A stretch of 39,853 nt of DNA from the NCBI GenBank assembly GCA_026415195.1, contig JAOAHO010000025.1:1-39853 (forward strand), given 5' to 3'. The notes under the pieces were generated by a model. It was not told the origin of the DNA and did not search any database. It worked only from the letters and a program-made list of their open reading frames with translations. The position numbers and the translations under genes are program-made. This DNA comes from Bacteroidia bacterium. GTDB taxonomy: Bacteria; Bacteroidota; Bacteroidia; B-17B0; Aurantibacillaceae. Every line of letters begins with the position of its first letter. Positions within the stretch are counted from its first letter, which is position 1. Positions 9,156 to 17,412 of the stretch are shown one piece after another.

Positions 9156-9455
9156 TTAATCTCTTTTTTCATATTTCTTTTTGTTTTTGCGCATCATTTT
9201 TCTAAAAATTTTTTCTTGTTTTTTTCGGACTTTGTAATTTTCTATAGCCATTTCTTTACTTGGCCTGTGTTTGGACTTTCTTCCCAGATACGGATTGTAT
9301 GCTTCTTGATTTTTTTTCCATCGCCTCCATACTTTTTTCCGAAAACGCTTTTCCCTGAACATGTGATCTTGCTGTGAGAATGCACTTTGTTCAAACAACA
9401 GAAAAAATAAAAAAGGAAAAAGCAAAATATATCGGTATAATTTTAAAATTGCCAT
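9156..9455 (-). CDS. Small basic secreted protein, unknown function
   Basis: 99 residues. The N-terminus is a signal peptide or membrane anchor (LLFPFLFFLLFEQSAFSQ, likely cleaved near residue 27). The rest is extremely rich in Lys and Arg (for example REKRFRKKVWRRWKKNQ and RKMMRKNKKKYEKRD), with hardly any acidic balance. I do not recognise a family. Its ATG directly abuts the stop codon of pcm, so the two are translationally coupled. A very basic processed protein in the periplasm might bind lipopolysaccharide, nucleic acid or the inner-membrane surface (inference). It is accepted as a real gene because of the signal peptide and tight spacing. Confidence 0.7.
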   Translation of the reverse strand: MAILKLYRYILLFPFLFFLLFEQSAFSQQDHMFREKRFRKKVWRRWKKNQEAYNPYLGRKSKHRPSKEMAIENYKVRKKQEKIFRKMMRKNKKKYEKRD

Positions 9456-10118
9456 TTATCTCTGCACATTAGGAAGCATAGGTACAAATTTAAAATTACC
9501 AAATTCTTTCAAAGAAATTTGGCCATTTGCATCTTTTATGATTTTGGTCATGATTTCAGTATCGCCTTTGGTTACCGGAATTACCATGATTCCTCCTTTA
9601 TCAAGTTGATCGACCAAGGCATCCGGAATGTAGGGTGCTGCACAAGTGACAATAATCCTTTGGTAAGGGGCATAGACAGGCACTCCTTTAAAACCGTCGC
9701 CATAAAAAAGGCGAGCGCCAGTGAAGCCCAACGTGGGTAAAAATTCTTTGGTAGATTCAAACAGTTCCCTTTGACGCTCGATGGAATAGACTTTCATGCC
9801 CAACTTCAACAATATTGCCGTTTGATACCCGCAACCGGTGCCAATTTCCAATACCTTTAGGCCTTTGGCAGGTTCAAGCAATTCTGTTTGGAATGCCACC
9901 GTATAAGGCTGGGATATGGTTTGGCCTGCAACAATCGGGATGGCCTTGTTTTCATAGGCATGATCCAACAGGGCAGACCTTTCCAGATTTTTTTCAATGA
10001 ACAAATGCCTTGGAATTTCGCTCATGGCTTGCAGGACTTCTTCATTCTTAATGCCTGCTTTTCTGATTTCTTCTATCAGTTTTCGTCGTTTTCCAATACT
10101 TAAGTAATCCTCCTTCAC
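9456..10118 (-). CDS. pcm: Protein-L-isoaspartate O-methyltransferase
   Basis: SAM-dependent methyltransferase that repairs L-isoaspartyl residues in damaged proteins. The 220 residues match family size. Visible motifs are VAGQTISQPYTVAFQTELL, the substrate and N-terminal signature; the SAM-binding VLEIGTGCGYQTAIL (motif I) with acidic IERQ after it; and GDGFKGVPVYAPYQRIIV (motif II region). The start is GTG at 10118; no ATG nearby would preserve the family N-terminus. The downstream small basic gene begins directly at its stop. A TAGTTTTG box lies at 10131-10124, only 5 bp before the start, too close for a normal leader and without a matching -33 element, so I do not call a promoter. Confidence 0.95.
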   Translation of the reverse strand: MKEDYLSIGKRRKLIEEIRKAGIKNEEVLQAMSEIPRHLFIEKNLERSALLDHAYENKAIPIVAGQTISQPYTVAFQTELLEPAKGLKVLEIGTGCGYQTAILLKLGMKVYSIERQRELFESTKEFLPTLGFTGARLFYGDGFKGVPVYAPYQRIIVTCAAPYIPDALVDQLDKGGIMVIPVTKGDTEIMTKIIKDANGQISLKEFGNFKFVPMLPNVQR

Positions 10119-10213
10119 AAATTCAAAACTAAAGATATAGATTTTTGATATTCCCTATTTTTACCGCTTCTTTTAACAATATATGGTTTAAACTTACGTT
10201 TATTTTTTGAAAA

Positions 10214-11176
10214 ATGATAAATCGCATTGCGCTCATCGGTTTGGGATATTTGGGTAAAATTCATTTGAAATTGCTATTCGAAAATGCAGAATGGAGATTG
10301 GTTGGAGTGTATGATATTGATAAAAACCTTACCCGACAACTTGCCGAACATTACAATGTAAAGCCATTCGGTTCATTGTATGAAGCCATTGAACATTCTG
10401 AGGTTTTAGATATCGTTACCCCAAGCAATACGCATTTCGACATAGCACGCCAGGCTATAATGGCCGGAAAACATCTATTCATTGAAAAACCCATTACTCC
10501 CACTTCAAAAGAAGCAGAAATTCTGAACAACCTGGCCAAAGAAAATGGCGTGTGCGTGCAAGTGGGACATGTTGAACGTTTTAATCCTGCTTTTATTGCA
10601 GCTAAGCCATATTTCAGAAATCCCAGGTTCATTGAAGCACATCGCCTTTCACAATATACCGTAAGAGGCACCGACGTTTCGGTGGTTACGGATTTGATGA
10701 TGCACGACATCGATTTGCTGTTAAGCATTGTGAAAGACCCCATCAAAGAAGTTCAAGCCAGCGGTGCCACTTTAGTGAGCGGATCGCCCGATATCGTTAA
10801 TGCACGTATTGCTTTTTTTAACGGTACTGTAGCCAACCTGACAGCCAGCAGGCTGTCTTTTAAAAACATACGGAAATTCAGGGTATTCAGCGAAGACAAT
10901 TTTGCATCCGTAAATCTGCTTGATAAAATTACCGAAGTTATCCGTATCCAAAATGCAGGTATCCATTCAAAGAATCTCATTCTGGATACCGGAAAATCAG
11001 TTCCAAAAAAAGAAGTGGTGTTCGAACATCCTATTGTTCTGCCCACCAATGCCATCAAGGAAGAACTTCGCACTTTCTATGCCGCCATCAACAGTAACAA
11101 AATTCCCCCCGTCAGCATTGAAGATGCCATCACATCCCTGAAAGTGGCCGAAGAAATTGAAAAACTTGTCAGTTAA
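10214..11176 (+). CDS. Gfo/Idh/MocA family oxidoreductase
   Basis: NAD(P)-dependent oxidoreductase, probably acting on a sugar or nucleotide sugar. The N-terminal Rossmann fold has GLGYLGKIH near residues 9-17. The hallmark EKP of the family is in HLFIEKPITPT, and the histidine-containing stretch VTDLMMHDIDLLLSI matches the catalytic helix. Length (320) is normal. It is the first gene of a three-gene run with a lipoprotein and a polyprenyl-phosphate sugar transferase, which favours a role in making a sugar for surface polysaccharide; substrate identity is not readable. Its stop TAA overlaps the following ATG by one base. Confidence 0.9.
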   Translation: MINRIALIGLGYLGKIHLKLLFENAEWRLVGVYDIDKNLTRQLAEHYNVKPFGSLYEAIEHSEVLDIVTPSNTHFDIARQAIMAGKHLFIEKPITPTSKEAEILNNLAKENGVCVQVGHVERFNPAFIAAKPYFRNPRFIEAHRLSQYTVRGTDVSVVTDLMMHDIDLLLSIVKDPIKEVQASGATLVSGSPDIVNARIAFFNGTVANLTASRLSFKNIRKFRVFSEDNFASVNLLDKITEVIRIQNAGIHSKNLILDTGKSVPKKEVVFEHPIVLPTNAIKEELRTFYAAINSNKIPPVSIEDAITSLKVAEEIEKLVS

Positions 11177-12018
11177 TGTTTAAGGGATATTATTGGTTGT
11201 TGTTTTTGTTTTTAATATCGTGCAAGCGCGACAAGCATAAGGCACCCGAAGTTTTTTATGTAAAGCCCGATCCCGTATTGCTGACCACCCAAGCCGGACA
11301 GGGAAGTGCTCATCATAAAATTACCGATATTTGGTTTTATTCCGACGGAAAATTCAGGGGAATCTATCCGGTAGGAAACCCCATTCCCGTCATTAAAAGC
11401 TCAGAAAAACAACGACTGGATTTTTTTGCGGGCATACTTAATTCCGGATCTTCCCAATCAAGAATCTCCTGGGATCTGTATGCTCCTATCCGGTTGGATA
11501 CCTCTGCCTCACCTTTACAAACCCTTAACATTCCGCTTTCATTTACCTACAAAAATTCTGTGGTTTTTGCGTGGATGGAAGACTTTGAAATGCCCGGCTT
11601 CAGCTTAATCAAATCATCGGTGGCCGACACTAATTTTAAAGTTCACCAAAATAACTCCCATGTCTTTGAAGGAAATCGCAGTATTGAATTCGGGCTGGCC
11701 GGCAACAAACAATTGGCTCAGTTTGAATCGGCATCTAGCTATACTTTTCCGGCTACTTCACAAAATATTTTTCTGGAATTAAGCTACAAGTGCAACTGTG
11801 AATTTGAAGTGGGAATTCAGTCATTGGCACAGTATTTTCCGGTCAGGTTCATTACTCCAAAAGAACATTGGAATAAAATCTATTTATTTCTGACGGAAGC
11901 CATCAGGGCCGATGCCTTTAACAATGAAAAAAAAATTATCATTAAGCTCAGGCGCGACTCTGAAATTCCCGAACAAAAAGTTTGGATCGATAATATCAAA
12001 TTGGTGTACTTACCATGA
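11176..12018 (+). CDS. Lipoprotein of unknown function
   Basis: 280 residues with a lipoprotein signal peptide (hydrophobic WLLFLFLISC, lipobox Cys at residue 16) followed by a charged RDKHK stretch. The mature part is beta-rich, with a possible galactose-binding-like or jelly-roll second half (VFEGNRSIEFGLAGNKQ through KVWIDNIKLVYL is the typical pattern of such sandwiches). I do not recognise a named family. It overlaps the preceding oxidoreductase by 1 nt and the following sugar transferase by 4 nt (ATGA), so it belongs to the same transcription unit and may act in assembly or anchoring of the polysaccharide (inference). Confidence 0.85.
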   Translation: MFKGYYWLLFLFLISCKRDKHKAPEVFYVKPDPVLLTTQAGQGSAHHKITDIWFYSDGKFRGIYPVGNPIPVIKSSEKQRLDFFAGILNSGSSQSRISWDLYAPIRLDTSASPLQTLNIPLSFTYKNSVVFAWMEDFEMPGFSLIKSSVADTNFKVHQNNSHVFEGNRSIEFGLAGNKQLAQFESASSYTFPATSQNIFLELSYKCNCEFEVGIQSLAQYFPVRFITPKEHWNKIYLFLTEAIRADAFNNEKKIIIKLRRDSEIPEQKVWIDNIKLVYLP

Positions 12019-13436
12019 ATAAAAAGGTTCAAACATTGGCTTCGGTGTTGTCGGATTTTTTGGCTGCCTTTGTATCCTGGTTTGTCTTTTATTATTTCCG
12101 AAAAAACATCATAGAAGCAGAAAAATTCGGTGTATTGCAAATTTGGTGGACCGAAAAAAAATTCTGGATTACGGCATTCATCATATCCTCGCTGTGGGTT
12201 TTATTTTATGCATTTTTGGGAACCTACATCAATGTTCTCAGGCGTTCCCGTATCAACGAATTTATTCATACATTCAAAGTGAGTCTGGCAGGTAATGCCA
12301 TATTGTTTTTCTTTCTGATTTTGGATGATATCGTCAGGGATTACAAGGACTATTACAGATTATTTTTAGTTTTGTTTTTAACCCATTTCTCGTTCACGGC
12401 CTTTATTCGTTTTATTCTGTCCTCACGGATCAATAATAAAATTCATTCCAAACAATTTGGGTTCCGAACTATTCTGATTGGAAGCAATCAGAAGGCCCTG
12501 GAAATATATCATTCCATCAGAGACATGAAAAAGGGCGCCGGTTACGATATTATCGGATTTGTTCACATTAAAGAAAAAAACGGGCTTTCCGATGAATTAA
12601 TGAAAAATATTCCCCATTTGGGAGATTATGACCAATTACAAGATATTATCAATCGTTATCAACCTGAAGAGGCAATTATTGCCCTGGAAAGTAACGAACA
12701 TGAGTTTTTAAAAAAAATAACAGACGACCTGGCCGATTTTGGAATTGTGATCAAAATAATTCCCGACATGTACAATATTCTTGCCGGACAGGTTAAAATG
12801 AATTCCTTGTTTGATGCTCCGCTGATTGTGGTGGAGCATAACACCATGCCCCCATGGCAACGATCGGTGAAGCGTTTTTTAGATATTGTCATATCATTGC
12901 TTTTTATGATTACTTTTTGGTGGCTTTATCTTGTAATTGCCCTACTGGTAAAATTCAGTTCAAAAGGCCCTGTATTTTTCCGACAAGAAAGGATTGGGCT
13001 GCACGGAAAACCTTTTCAGATTATTAAATTCAGAACAATGGTGCAGGATGCTGAAAAAAACGGCCCCATGCTTTCTTCGGCAACCGACCCGAGGATTACC
13101 AAAATCGGAAAATTCCTGAGAGCATACCGACTGGATGAGTTACCTCAATTTTGGAATGTACTTAAAGGTGAAATGAGCCTTGTGGGCCCCCGTCCTGAGC
13201 GTCAGTACTATATTGATCAAATCATCAAAAAAGCTCCTCACTTTAAGCACCTCAAAAAAGTTAGGCCCGGCATTACCAGTTGGGGACAAGTGAAATTCGG
13301 GTATGCTGAAAATCCCGATCAAATGATTGAACGTTTGAAATATGATATTTTATACATTGAAAACATGAGCTTACTTCTGGATTTTAAAATCATGATCCAT
13401 ACCCTACTGACCATCATCAGTGGTAAAGGAAAATAA
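12015..13436 (+). CDS. Polyprenyl-phosphate hexose-1-phosphate transferase (WcaJ/EpsE-type sugar transferase)
   Basis: Membrane enzyme that starts exopolysaccharide or capsule repeat synthesis by moving a sugar-1-phosphate from a nucleotide sugar to undecaprenyl phosphate. The 473 residues have several N-terminal membrane segments (about 5-150), a CoA-binding-like Rossmann region (about 150-270), a re-entrant hydrophobic helix after KRFLDIVISLLFMI (about 290-315), and the bacterial sugar transferase domain with KFRTMVQDAE, RLDELPQFWNVLKGEMSLVG (including the catalytic Asp-Glu), PRPE and VRPGITSWGQV. Length fits the WcaJ group of polyisoprenyl hexose-1-phosphate transferases. Sugar specificity cannot be told. 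It ends the operon and converges with the gene stopping at 13437. Confidence 0.94.
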   Translation: MNKKVQTLASVLSDFLAAFVSWFVFYYFRKNIIEAEKFGVLQIWWTEKKFWITAFIISSLWVLFYAFLGTYINVLRRSRINEFIHTFKVSLAGNAILFFFLILDDIVRDYKDYYRLFLVLFLTHFSFTAFIRFILSSRINNKIHSKQFGFRTILIGSNQKALEIYHSIRDMKKGAGYDIIGFVHIKEKNGLSDELMKNIPHLGDYDQLQDIINRYQPEEAIIALESNEHEFLKKITDDLADFGIVIKIIPDMYNILAGQVKMNSLFDAPLIVVEHNTMPPWQRSVKRFLDIVISLLFMITFWWLYLVIALLVKFSSKGPVFFRQERIGLHGKPFQIIKFRTMVQDAEKNGPMLSSATDPRITKIGKFLRAYRLDELPQFWNVLKGEMSLVGPRPERQYYIDQIIKKAPHFKHLKKVRPGITSWGQVKFGYAENPDQMIERLKYDILYIENMSLLLDFKIMIHTLLTIISGKGK

Positions 13437-14264
13437 TCAATACAAATAATCCTTAATCAACACCAAATCTTTCTCATTAAGGGTGCTTTTGTATAGAAAA
13501 CCTTCCAGCCGATCATTTAACTCTATAATTAAATTTTGTTGGATATCCTCACGATATTCCGCATCTTTTATTTCCACGTAAATTTTTGAATAGCTTACAG
13601 TGGTATCACACAATTTGATGATATAGTTCTGATGCATTTCCGCATAATTTAAATTTTTGGCAAAGCGCGAACTCACATACATCGGAAATGGTTCTTTCAC
13701 CTGATGACCATATTTGTTCTTCAAAACCCAATTGGCATGGATGGCAGGATGCCCGGTTTCGTGTACTTGCATAGCACAAGATTCTTTAACAAACCCTATG
13801 GTGGAAGCATATACATCATCTTCTTCCGCTATCATAAAAAAATTTTCCCTGAGGGTAAGGGTGTCGTTGATGCATAACGAACTATCGAGAAAAAAACCAT
13901 TACGTTCGCCTTTCAAGATCCGGCGATAATCTTTGGCATACATGAAATAAACCTTACAAAAGGTAAAATACTTTTTAAAGAGCCTGTACTGAAGTAGATA
14001 TTTTCTCCTGAACTTCTCATATCGTAATGCTGCTTCTTTAGCATTTCCCGAAATTATTAATTTTTTAATTTTTGATTGTTCATCGGGAATACGGACAATA
14101 AGGGCACCGTTTTTCAGTTGGCGTATTTGCCATGCTGCCAGTAACTTGGCCTTTTTGGAAAATTTTTGCCTGTCCTGATATTTCTGACAATCCGATTCCT
14201 GAGCGTCCACTAACGATAAAAAACAAATTACCAAAAAGAAAAACCTACTTAACCGGTGCACCAT
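13437..14264 (-). CDS. Secreted protein of unknown function
   Basis: The best start is ATG at 14264, giving a clean signal peptide ([16 protein letters not shown], cleavage near Ala-Gln); the frame is open further to a TTG at 14291 but that extension would hide the signal. About 275 residues. The mature protein starts with a Lys-rich stretch ([20 protein letters not shown]), then alternates beta-like segments. It contains scattered Cys residues (SLCIND, SCAMQV) and ends [14 protein letters not shown] do not recognise a family. The start lies 20 bp inside the 3' end of metG, so the two share an mRNA. Loose similarity to outer-membrane-associated unknowns of Bacteroidota is an impression only. 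Confidence 0.8.
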   Translation of the reverse strand: MVHRLSRFFFLVICFLSLVDAQESDCQKYQDRQKFSKKAKLLAAWQIRQLKNGALIVRIPDEQSKIKKLIISGNAKEAALRYEKFRRKYLLQYRLFKKYFTFCKVYFMYAKDYRRILKGERNGFFLDSSLCINDTLTLRENFFMIAEEDDVYASTIGFVKESCAMQVHETGHPAIHANWVLKNKYGHQVKEPFPMYVSSRFAKNLNYAEMHQNYIIKLCDTTVSYSKIYVEIKDAEYREDIQQNLIIELNDRLEGFLYKSTLNEKDLVLIKDYLY

Positions 14265-16284
14265 TTTGTGTTTTTGTTTCAGGAGCCACAAAAATTAATT
14301 TTCCATCAGAATTCTCTGCCATGAGGATCATCCCTTTGCTTTCAATTCCCCTAAGCTTCTTTGGAGCAAGGTTGGCTAAAAGTAAAACCTGCTTTCCGAT
14401 GATTTCCTCGGGGGTATAATGAAGTGCAATGCCACTGACCACGGTTCTTTTTTCTTTGCCGTCGTTTAAAGTCAGCCTCAGTAATTTATCGGCACCGGCC
14501 ACCTTTTCTGCCTGTTCGATGGTGGCCACAATCAACCTAAGCCTGGAAAAATCATCATAAGAGATTTCATTCACCGGTTTTTCTTCGGGTTCAGAAGTTG
14601 TTGATTTATTTTTTACTTCATTTAATTTTTTTATTTGATTTTCAACTTCAAGGTCCTCAATCTTTCTGAACAAGATTTCCGGCTTTCCGAATTTATGGCC
14701 CGGGGGAATAAGATGATCGTGTTCCAGATTGTTCCATCCTAGATGATGGCAAGCCAGCATGTTTTTCAACTTTTCCGAAGTAAATGGTAAAAAAGGTTCG
14801 CATACTACCGATAGCATGGCCGTTATTTGAACGGAAGTGTACAGTATGGCTTTTTTTCGTTCTTCCTGAGTGTCGCCCAACTTCCAGGGTTCCATATCGG
14901 CAAGGTATTTATTTCCGATTCGGGCTACCTGCATCATTTTCTGAATGGCATCACGAAAATGAAATTCTTCAATGCATCCGGCCATTTCCCGAATGGCTGC
15001 CTTACATTCGGAGAGGGCATGCAAATCCTCTTTTATAAAAGAAGAAGGATTAGGTACCTGCCCATTAAAAAATTTATGCGTTAAAACCAAGGTGCGATGA
15101 ACGAAATTACCCAGTATGGCAACCAGTTCGCTATTATGGCGCAACTGAAATTCTTTCCATGTAAAATCGTTGTCTTTTGTTTCGGGCATGTTAGTGCATA
15201 AAGCATAACGTAAAGAATCCTGCATACCAGGAAAGTCTTCAAGATATTCATGTACCCAAACCGCCCAACGACGAGATGTGGAAATTTTTTGACCTTCCAA
15301 ATTCAGGAATTCGTTAGCCGGAACATTGTCGGGAAGAATAAAATTTCCGTGAGCCATGAGCATGGCCGGAAATATAATACAATGGAACACAATATTATCT
15401 TTTCCGATAAAGTGAATCAGGCGTGTTTTTTTATCTTGCCAGTATGTTTTCCAGCGTTCGGGCATGAGCTCTTTGGTGGCCGAGATATAACCGATGGGAG
15501 CATCGAACCAAACGTAAAGCACTTTGCCCTTGGCTTCTTCCAGGGGCACGGGAACTCCCCATTCAAGATCGCGCGTCATGGCCCGGGGTTGGAGCCCATC
15601 GCCCATCTCAAGCCAACTTTTACATTGCCCCATAACATTTGGCTTCCAGTTCTTGCGTGTATTAATATACTGCTCTATGTCTTTCTGAAAGAGGTTTAGC
15701 GGCAAATACCAATTTTTCGTTTTACGCAACACTGGGGGTTTTCCGCTCAGAAGGGAACGCGGATTCTTCAGTTCCATAGGACTGAGAGAAGTACCGCATT
15801 TTTCACATTGATCGCCATAGGCATCGGGATTTCCGCATTTGGGGCATTCCCCGGCTATGTAACGATCGGCCAAAAACTGACAGGCTTCTTCATCGTAATA
15901 TTGTTCCGTCTCGATAATTTGGAATATTCCTTTATCATTCAAAACCTTAAAAAACTCAGATGCGGTTTGGTAATGTCCGGGATGCGTAGTCCTTGAATAA
16001 ATGTCGAAGTGAATTCCAAAATCCCGGAAAGTCTGCTTCATAAGTTCATGATATCGATCCACAATTTGCCTTGGACTTACTCCTTCTTTTTTTGCCTGAA
16101 GTGTAATGGGGACGCCATGCTCATCACTTCCGCATATGAAAACCACGTCTTCCCCCTTAAGCCTGAGAAACCTTACATAAATGTCTGCCGGCAGATAGCA
16201 ACCTGCAATATGCCCAATATGCAATGGTCCGTTGGCATAGGGCAAAGCCGCTGTAACCAAAGTCCTTTCAAATTCCTTATGCAT
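14245..16284 (-). CDS. metG: Methionyl-tRNA synthetase with C-terminal tRNA-binding domain
   Basis: Class I aminoacyl-tRNA synthetase charging tRNA-Met. The 679 residues contain the HIGH motif (22-25), a zinc knuckle with two CxxC pairs ([18 protein letters not shown], about 148-165), the [12 protein letters not shown] active-site stretch, and the second signature as KISTSR (the usual variant of KMSKS in MetG1-type enzymes). An anticodon-binding helical domain follows. After a charged linker near 560-580 there is an EMAP/Trbp111-type dimerising tRNA-binding domain ([20 protein letters not shown], and [20 protein letters not shown]). All catalytic landmarks are intact. Confidence 0.98.
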   Translation of the reverse strand: MHKEFERTLVTAALPYANGPLHIGHIAGCYLPADIYVRFLRLKGEDVVFICGSDEHGVPITLQAKKEGVSPRQIVDRYHELMKQTFRDFGIHFDIYSRTTHPGHYQTASEFFKVLNDKGIFQIIETEQYYDEEACQFLADRYIAGECPKCGNPDAYGDQCEKCGTSLSPMELKNPRSLLSGKPPVLRKTKNWYLPLNLFQKDIEQYINTRKNWKPNVMGQCKSWLEMGDGLQPRAMTRDLEWGVPVPLEEAKGKVLYVWFDAPIGYISATKELMPERWKTYWQDKKTRLIHFIGKDNIVFHCIIFPAMLMAHGNFILPDNVPANEFLNLEGQKISTSRRWAVWVHEYLEDFPGMQDSLRYALCTNMPETKDNDFTWKEFQLRHNSELVAILGNFVHRTLVLTHKFFNGQVPNPSSFIKEDLHALSECKAAIREMAGCIEEFHFRDAIQKMMQVARIGNKYLADMEPWKLGDTQEERKKAILYTSVQITAMLSVVCEPFLPFTSEKLKNMLACHHLGWNNLEHDHLIPPGHKFGKPEILFRKIEDLEVENQIKKLNEVKNKSTTSEPEEKPVNEISYDDFSRLRLIVATIEQAEKVAGADKLLRLTLNDGKEKRTVVSGIALHYTPEEIIGKQVLLLANLAPKKLRGIESKGMILMAENSDGKLIFVAPETKTQNGAPVK

Positions 16285-16363
16285 GTAAATTTTTGCTAAG
16301 ATACGAGTTATCGGATGAATATTTATCCCGGGCTGCGTATTTTAAGAATAATGTTTCAGAAGT

Positions 16364-17143
16364 TTATTTTTTTATTTGTTCAATTTCCACTTTCAACCCC
16401 CTGAGCATGTTCATGATGCTTTCAAGATTAAGTTCTTCTTGTTTGTATTGCCCGATATTAAGTGAACAAACATATTCCCAAACTTCAAGCACTTCAGAAA
16501 AAGACACTTCAAACGGAGGATATTTCTTATTGTCGGAATGAAGTTCCAAAATCTGTTTGCGTCTGTGGATATTCATAATTCTTTTGTATGTGATTCCGTC
16601 GTCTTTGGTAACCACCACATAAGTATTGCCGGGCTTTATTTCATCCAGTTTTTCAAGGTATTTTCCAATGACGAAAGAACCATCGTTCAAAGGAGGCATA
16701 CTGTCGCCGCGAATTGGGAAAGCGCGATGTTTGCCTGTCGGAAGAAAAGGCAGTTGCATTTTCGGCAGACGTTCAATATAGGAAGGATCGCCATATCCCT
16801 TCAGGTATCCGGCCGAAGCTTTCATGGGAACGAGTTCAATCATATCGTTACCATCATTGTCAATCAGTATGGGAAAAAGTATCCTGTTCTTTCCGATTTT
16901 CATTAAGCCATTCAGATCGGTTTTTCGAAGATCTCCTTTAATTAAGGCATCAATGGCCACGTGAAAGTATTCAGAAAGTTTAATGAGAATTTCCAAAGGG
17001 GGTTCGTTGCGGGCTTCTTCATAAGCTCCCAGGCGGCTGCGCGTAATATTCAATTCATCGGCCAGCTGTTCCTGCGAAATCCCCATCAGATTCCGAAGGT
17101 AACGGATATTATAAGCAACACGGTCAATAACTTTATTTTTCAT
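16364..17143 (-). CDS. XRE-family HTH and S24 peptidase-like transcriptional regulator
   Basis: 259 residues with an N-terminal XRE helix-turn-helix (about 8-65, SQEQLADELNITRSRLGAYE) and a C-terminal LexA/S24 fold. The S24 part shows IRGDSMPPL with the nucleophile-like Ser148 and a candidate Lys187 in TYKRI; an Ala-Gly pair near 111-112 could be a self-cleavage site. It is thus built like a LexA/cI-type repressor that can be switched off by cleavage, but it is not LexA itself (LexA has a winged helix). Such XRE-S24 proteins occur widely in Bacteroidota chromosomes. It stands alone, between the THX terminator and metG; targets are unknown. A C-terminal coiled tail (LESIMNMLRGLKVEIEQIKK) may help dimerise. 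Confidence 0.9.
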   Translation of the reverse strand: MKNKVIDRVAYNIRYLRNLMGISQEQLADELNITRSRLGAYEEARNEPPLEILIKLSEYFHVAIDALIKGDLRKTDLNGLMKIGKNRILFPILIDNDGNDMIELVPMKASAGYLKGYGDPSYIERLPKMQLPFLPTGKHRAFPIRGDSMPPLNDGSFVIGKYLEKLDEIKPGNTYVVVTKDDGITYKRIMNIHRRKQILELHSDNKKYPPFEVSFSEVLEVWEYVCSLNIGQYKQEELNLESIMNMLRGLKVEIEQIKK

Positions 17144-17226
17144 AGCGTAAATATACTACAAAAAATAGCAATAAAAAAATAGATTATTTTAAATACAGTG
17201 TGTTAACATTGCTTTAAAATAAAAAA

Positions 17227-17242
17227 CCCCGCGAATACGGGG
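17227..17242 (-). terminator. Rho-independent terminator after the THX gene
   Basis: A 5-bp perfect GC stem (CCCCG at 17227-17231, CGGGG at 17238-17242) with a 6-nt loop. On the minus strand it is followed by TTTTTTATTTT. It begins 6 bp after the THX stop codon, so it terminates that short transcript before the XRE-S24 gene. Confidence 0.85.
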
Positions 17243-17248
17243 CTTTTC

Positions 17249-17371
17249 TTATGCTTTGGCGGCTGCCTTTGCTTTTGCTTTTCTTCTTTTATTCTTTTTT
17301 GAAAGGCGAGTATTGCCGCTGGTTCCAATGTGGATTTTTCCACGCTTGGTTCTTTTGTCTCCTTTTCCCAT
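17249..17371 (-). CDS. Small ribosomal subunit protein THX (bTHX)
   Basis: A 40-codon gene: ATG at 17371, TAA at 17251-17249. The protein reads MGKGDKRTKRGKIHIGTSGN, then TRLSKKNKRRKAKAKAAAKA. This matches the Bacteroidota/Thermus THX family, a tiny Lys/Arg-rich peptide that sits in a cavity of the 30S head and stabilises rRNA; the KGDKRTKRGKI and GTSGN segments are the family signature. It is followed within 6 bp by a strong terminator, so it is expressed as its own short transcript or as the end of the S41 protease mRNA. It is too short for ordinary ORF length cut-offs. Confidence 0.93.
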   Translation of the reverse strand: MGKGDKRTKRGKIHIGTSGNTRLSKKNKRRKAKAKAAAKA

Positions 17372-17412
17372 ACTCTGAAATTTCGGCAAAAATAGGGAAT
17401 ATATTTCGCTTG

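Noticed and set aside
15306-15323. KISTSR instead of KMSKS in MetG as a damaged active site
   Set aside because: Variation at this motif is normal in this type of methionyl-tRNA synthetase and the catalytic Lys and Ser-rich loop are retained in a variant form; the rest of the enzyme is intact.
15250-15699. A 149-codon plus-strand ORF
   Set aside because: It lies wholly within metG on the opposite strand and has no family features.
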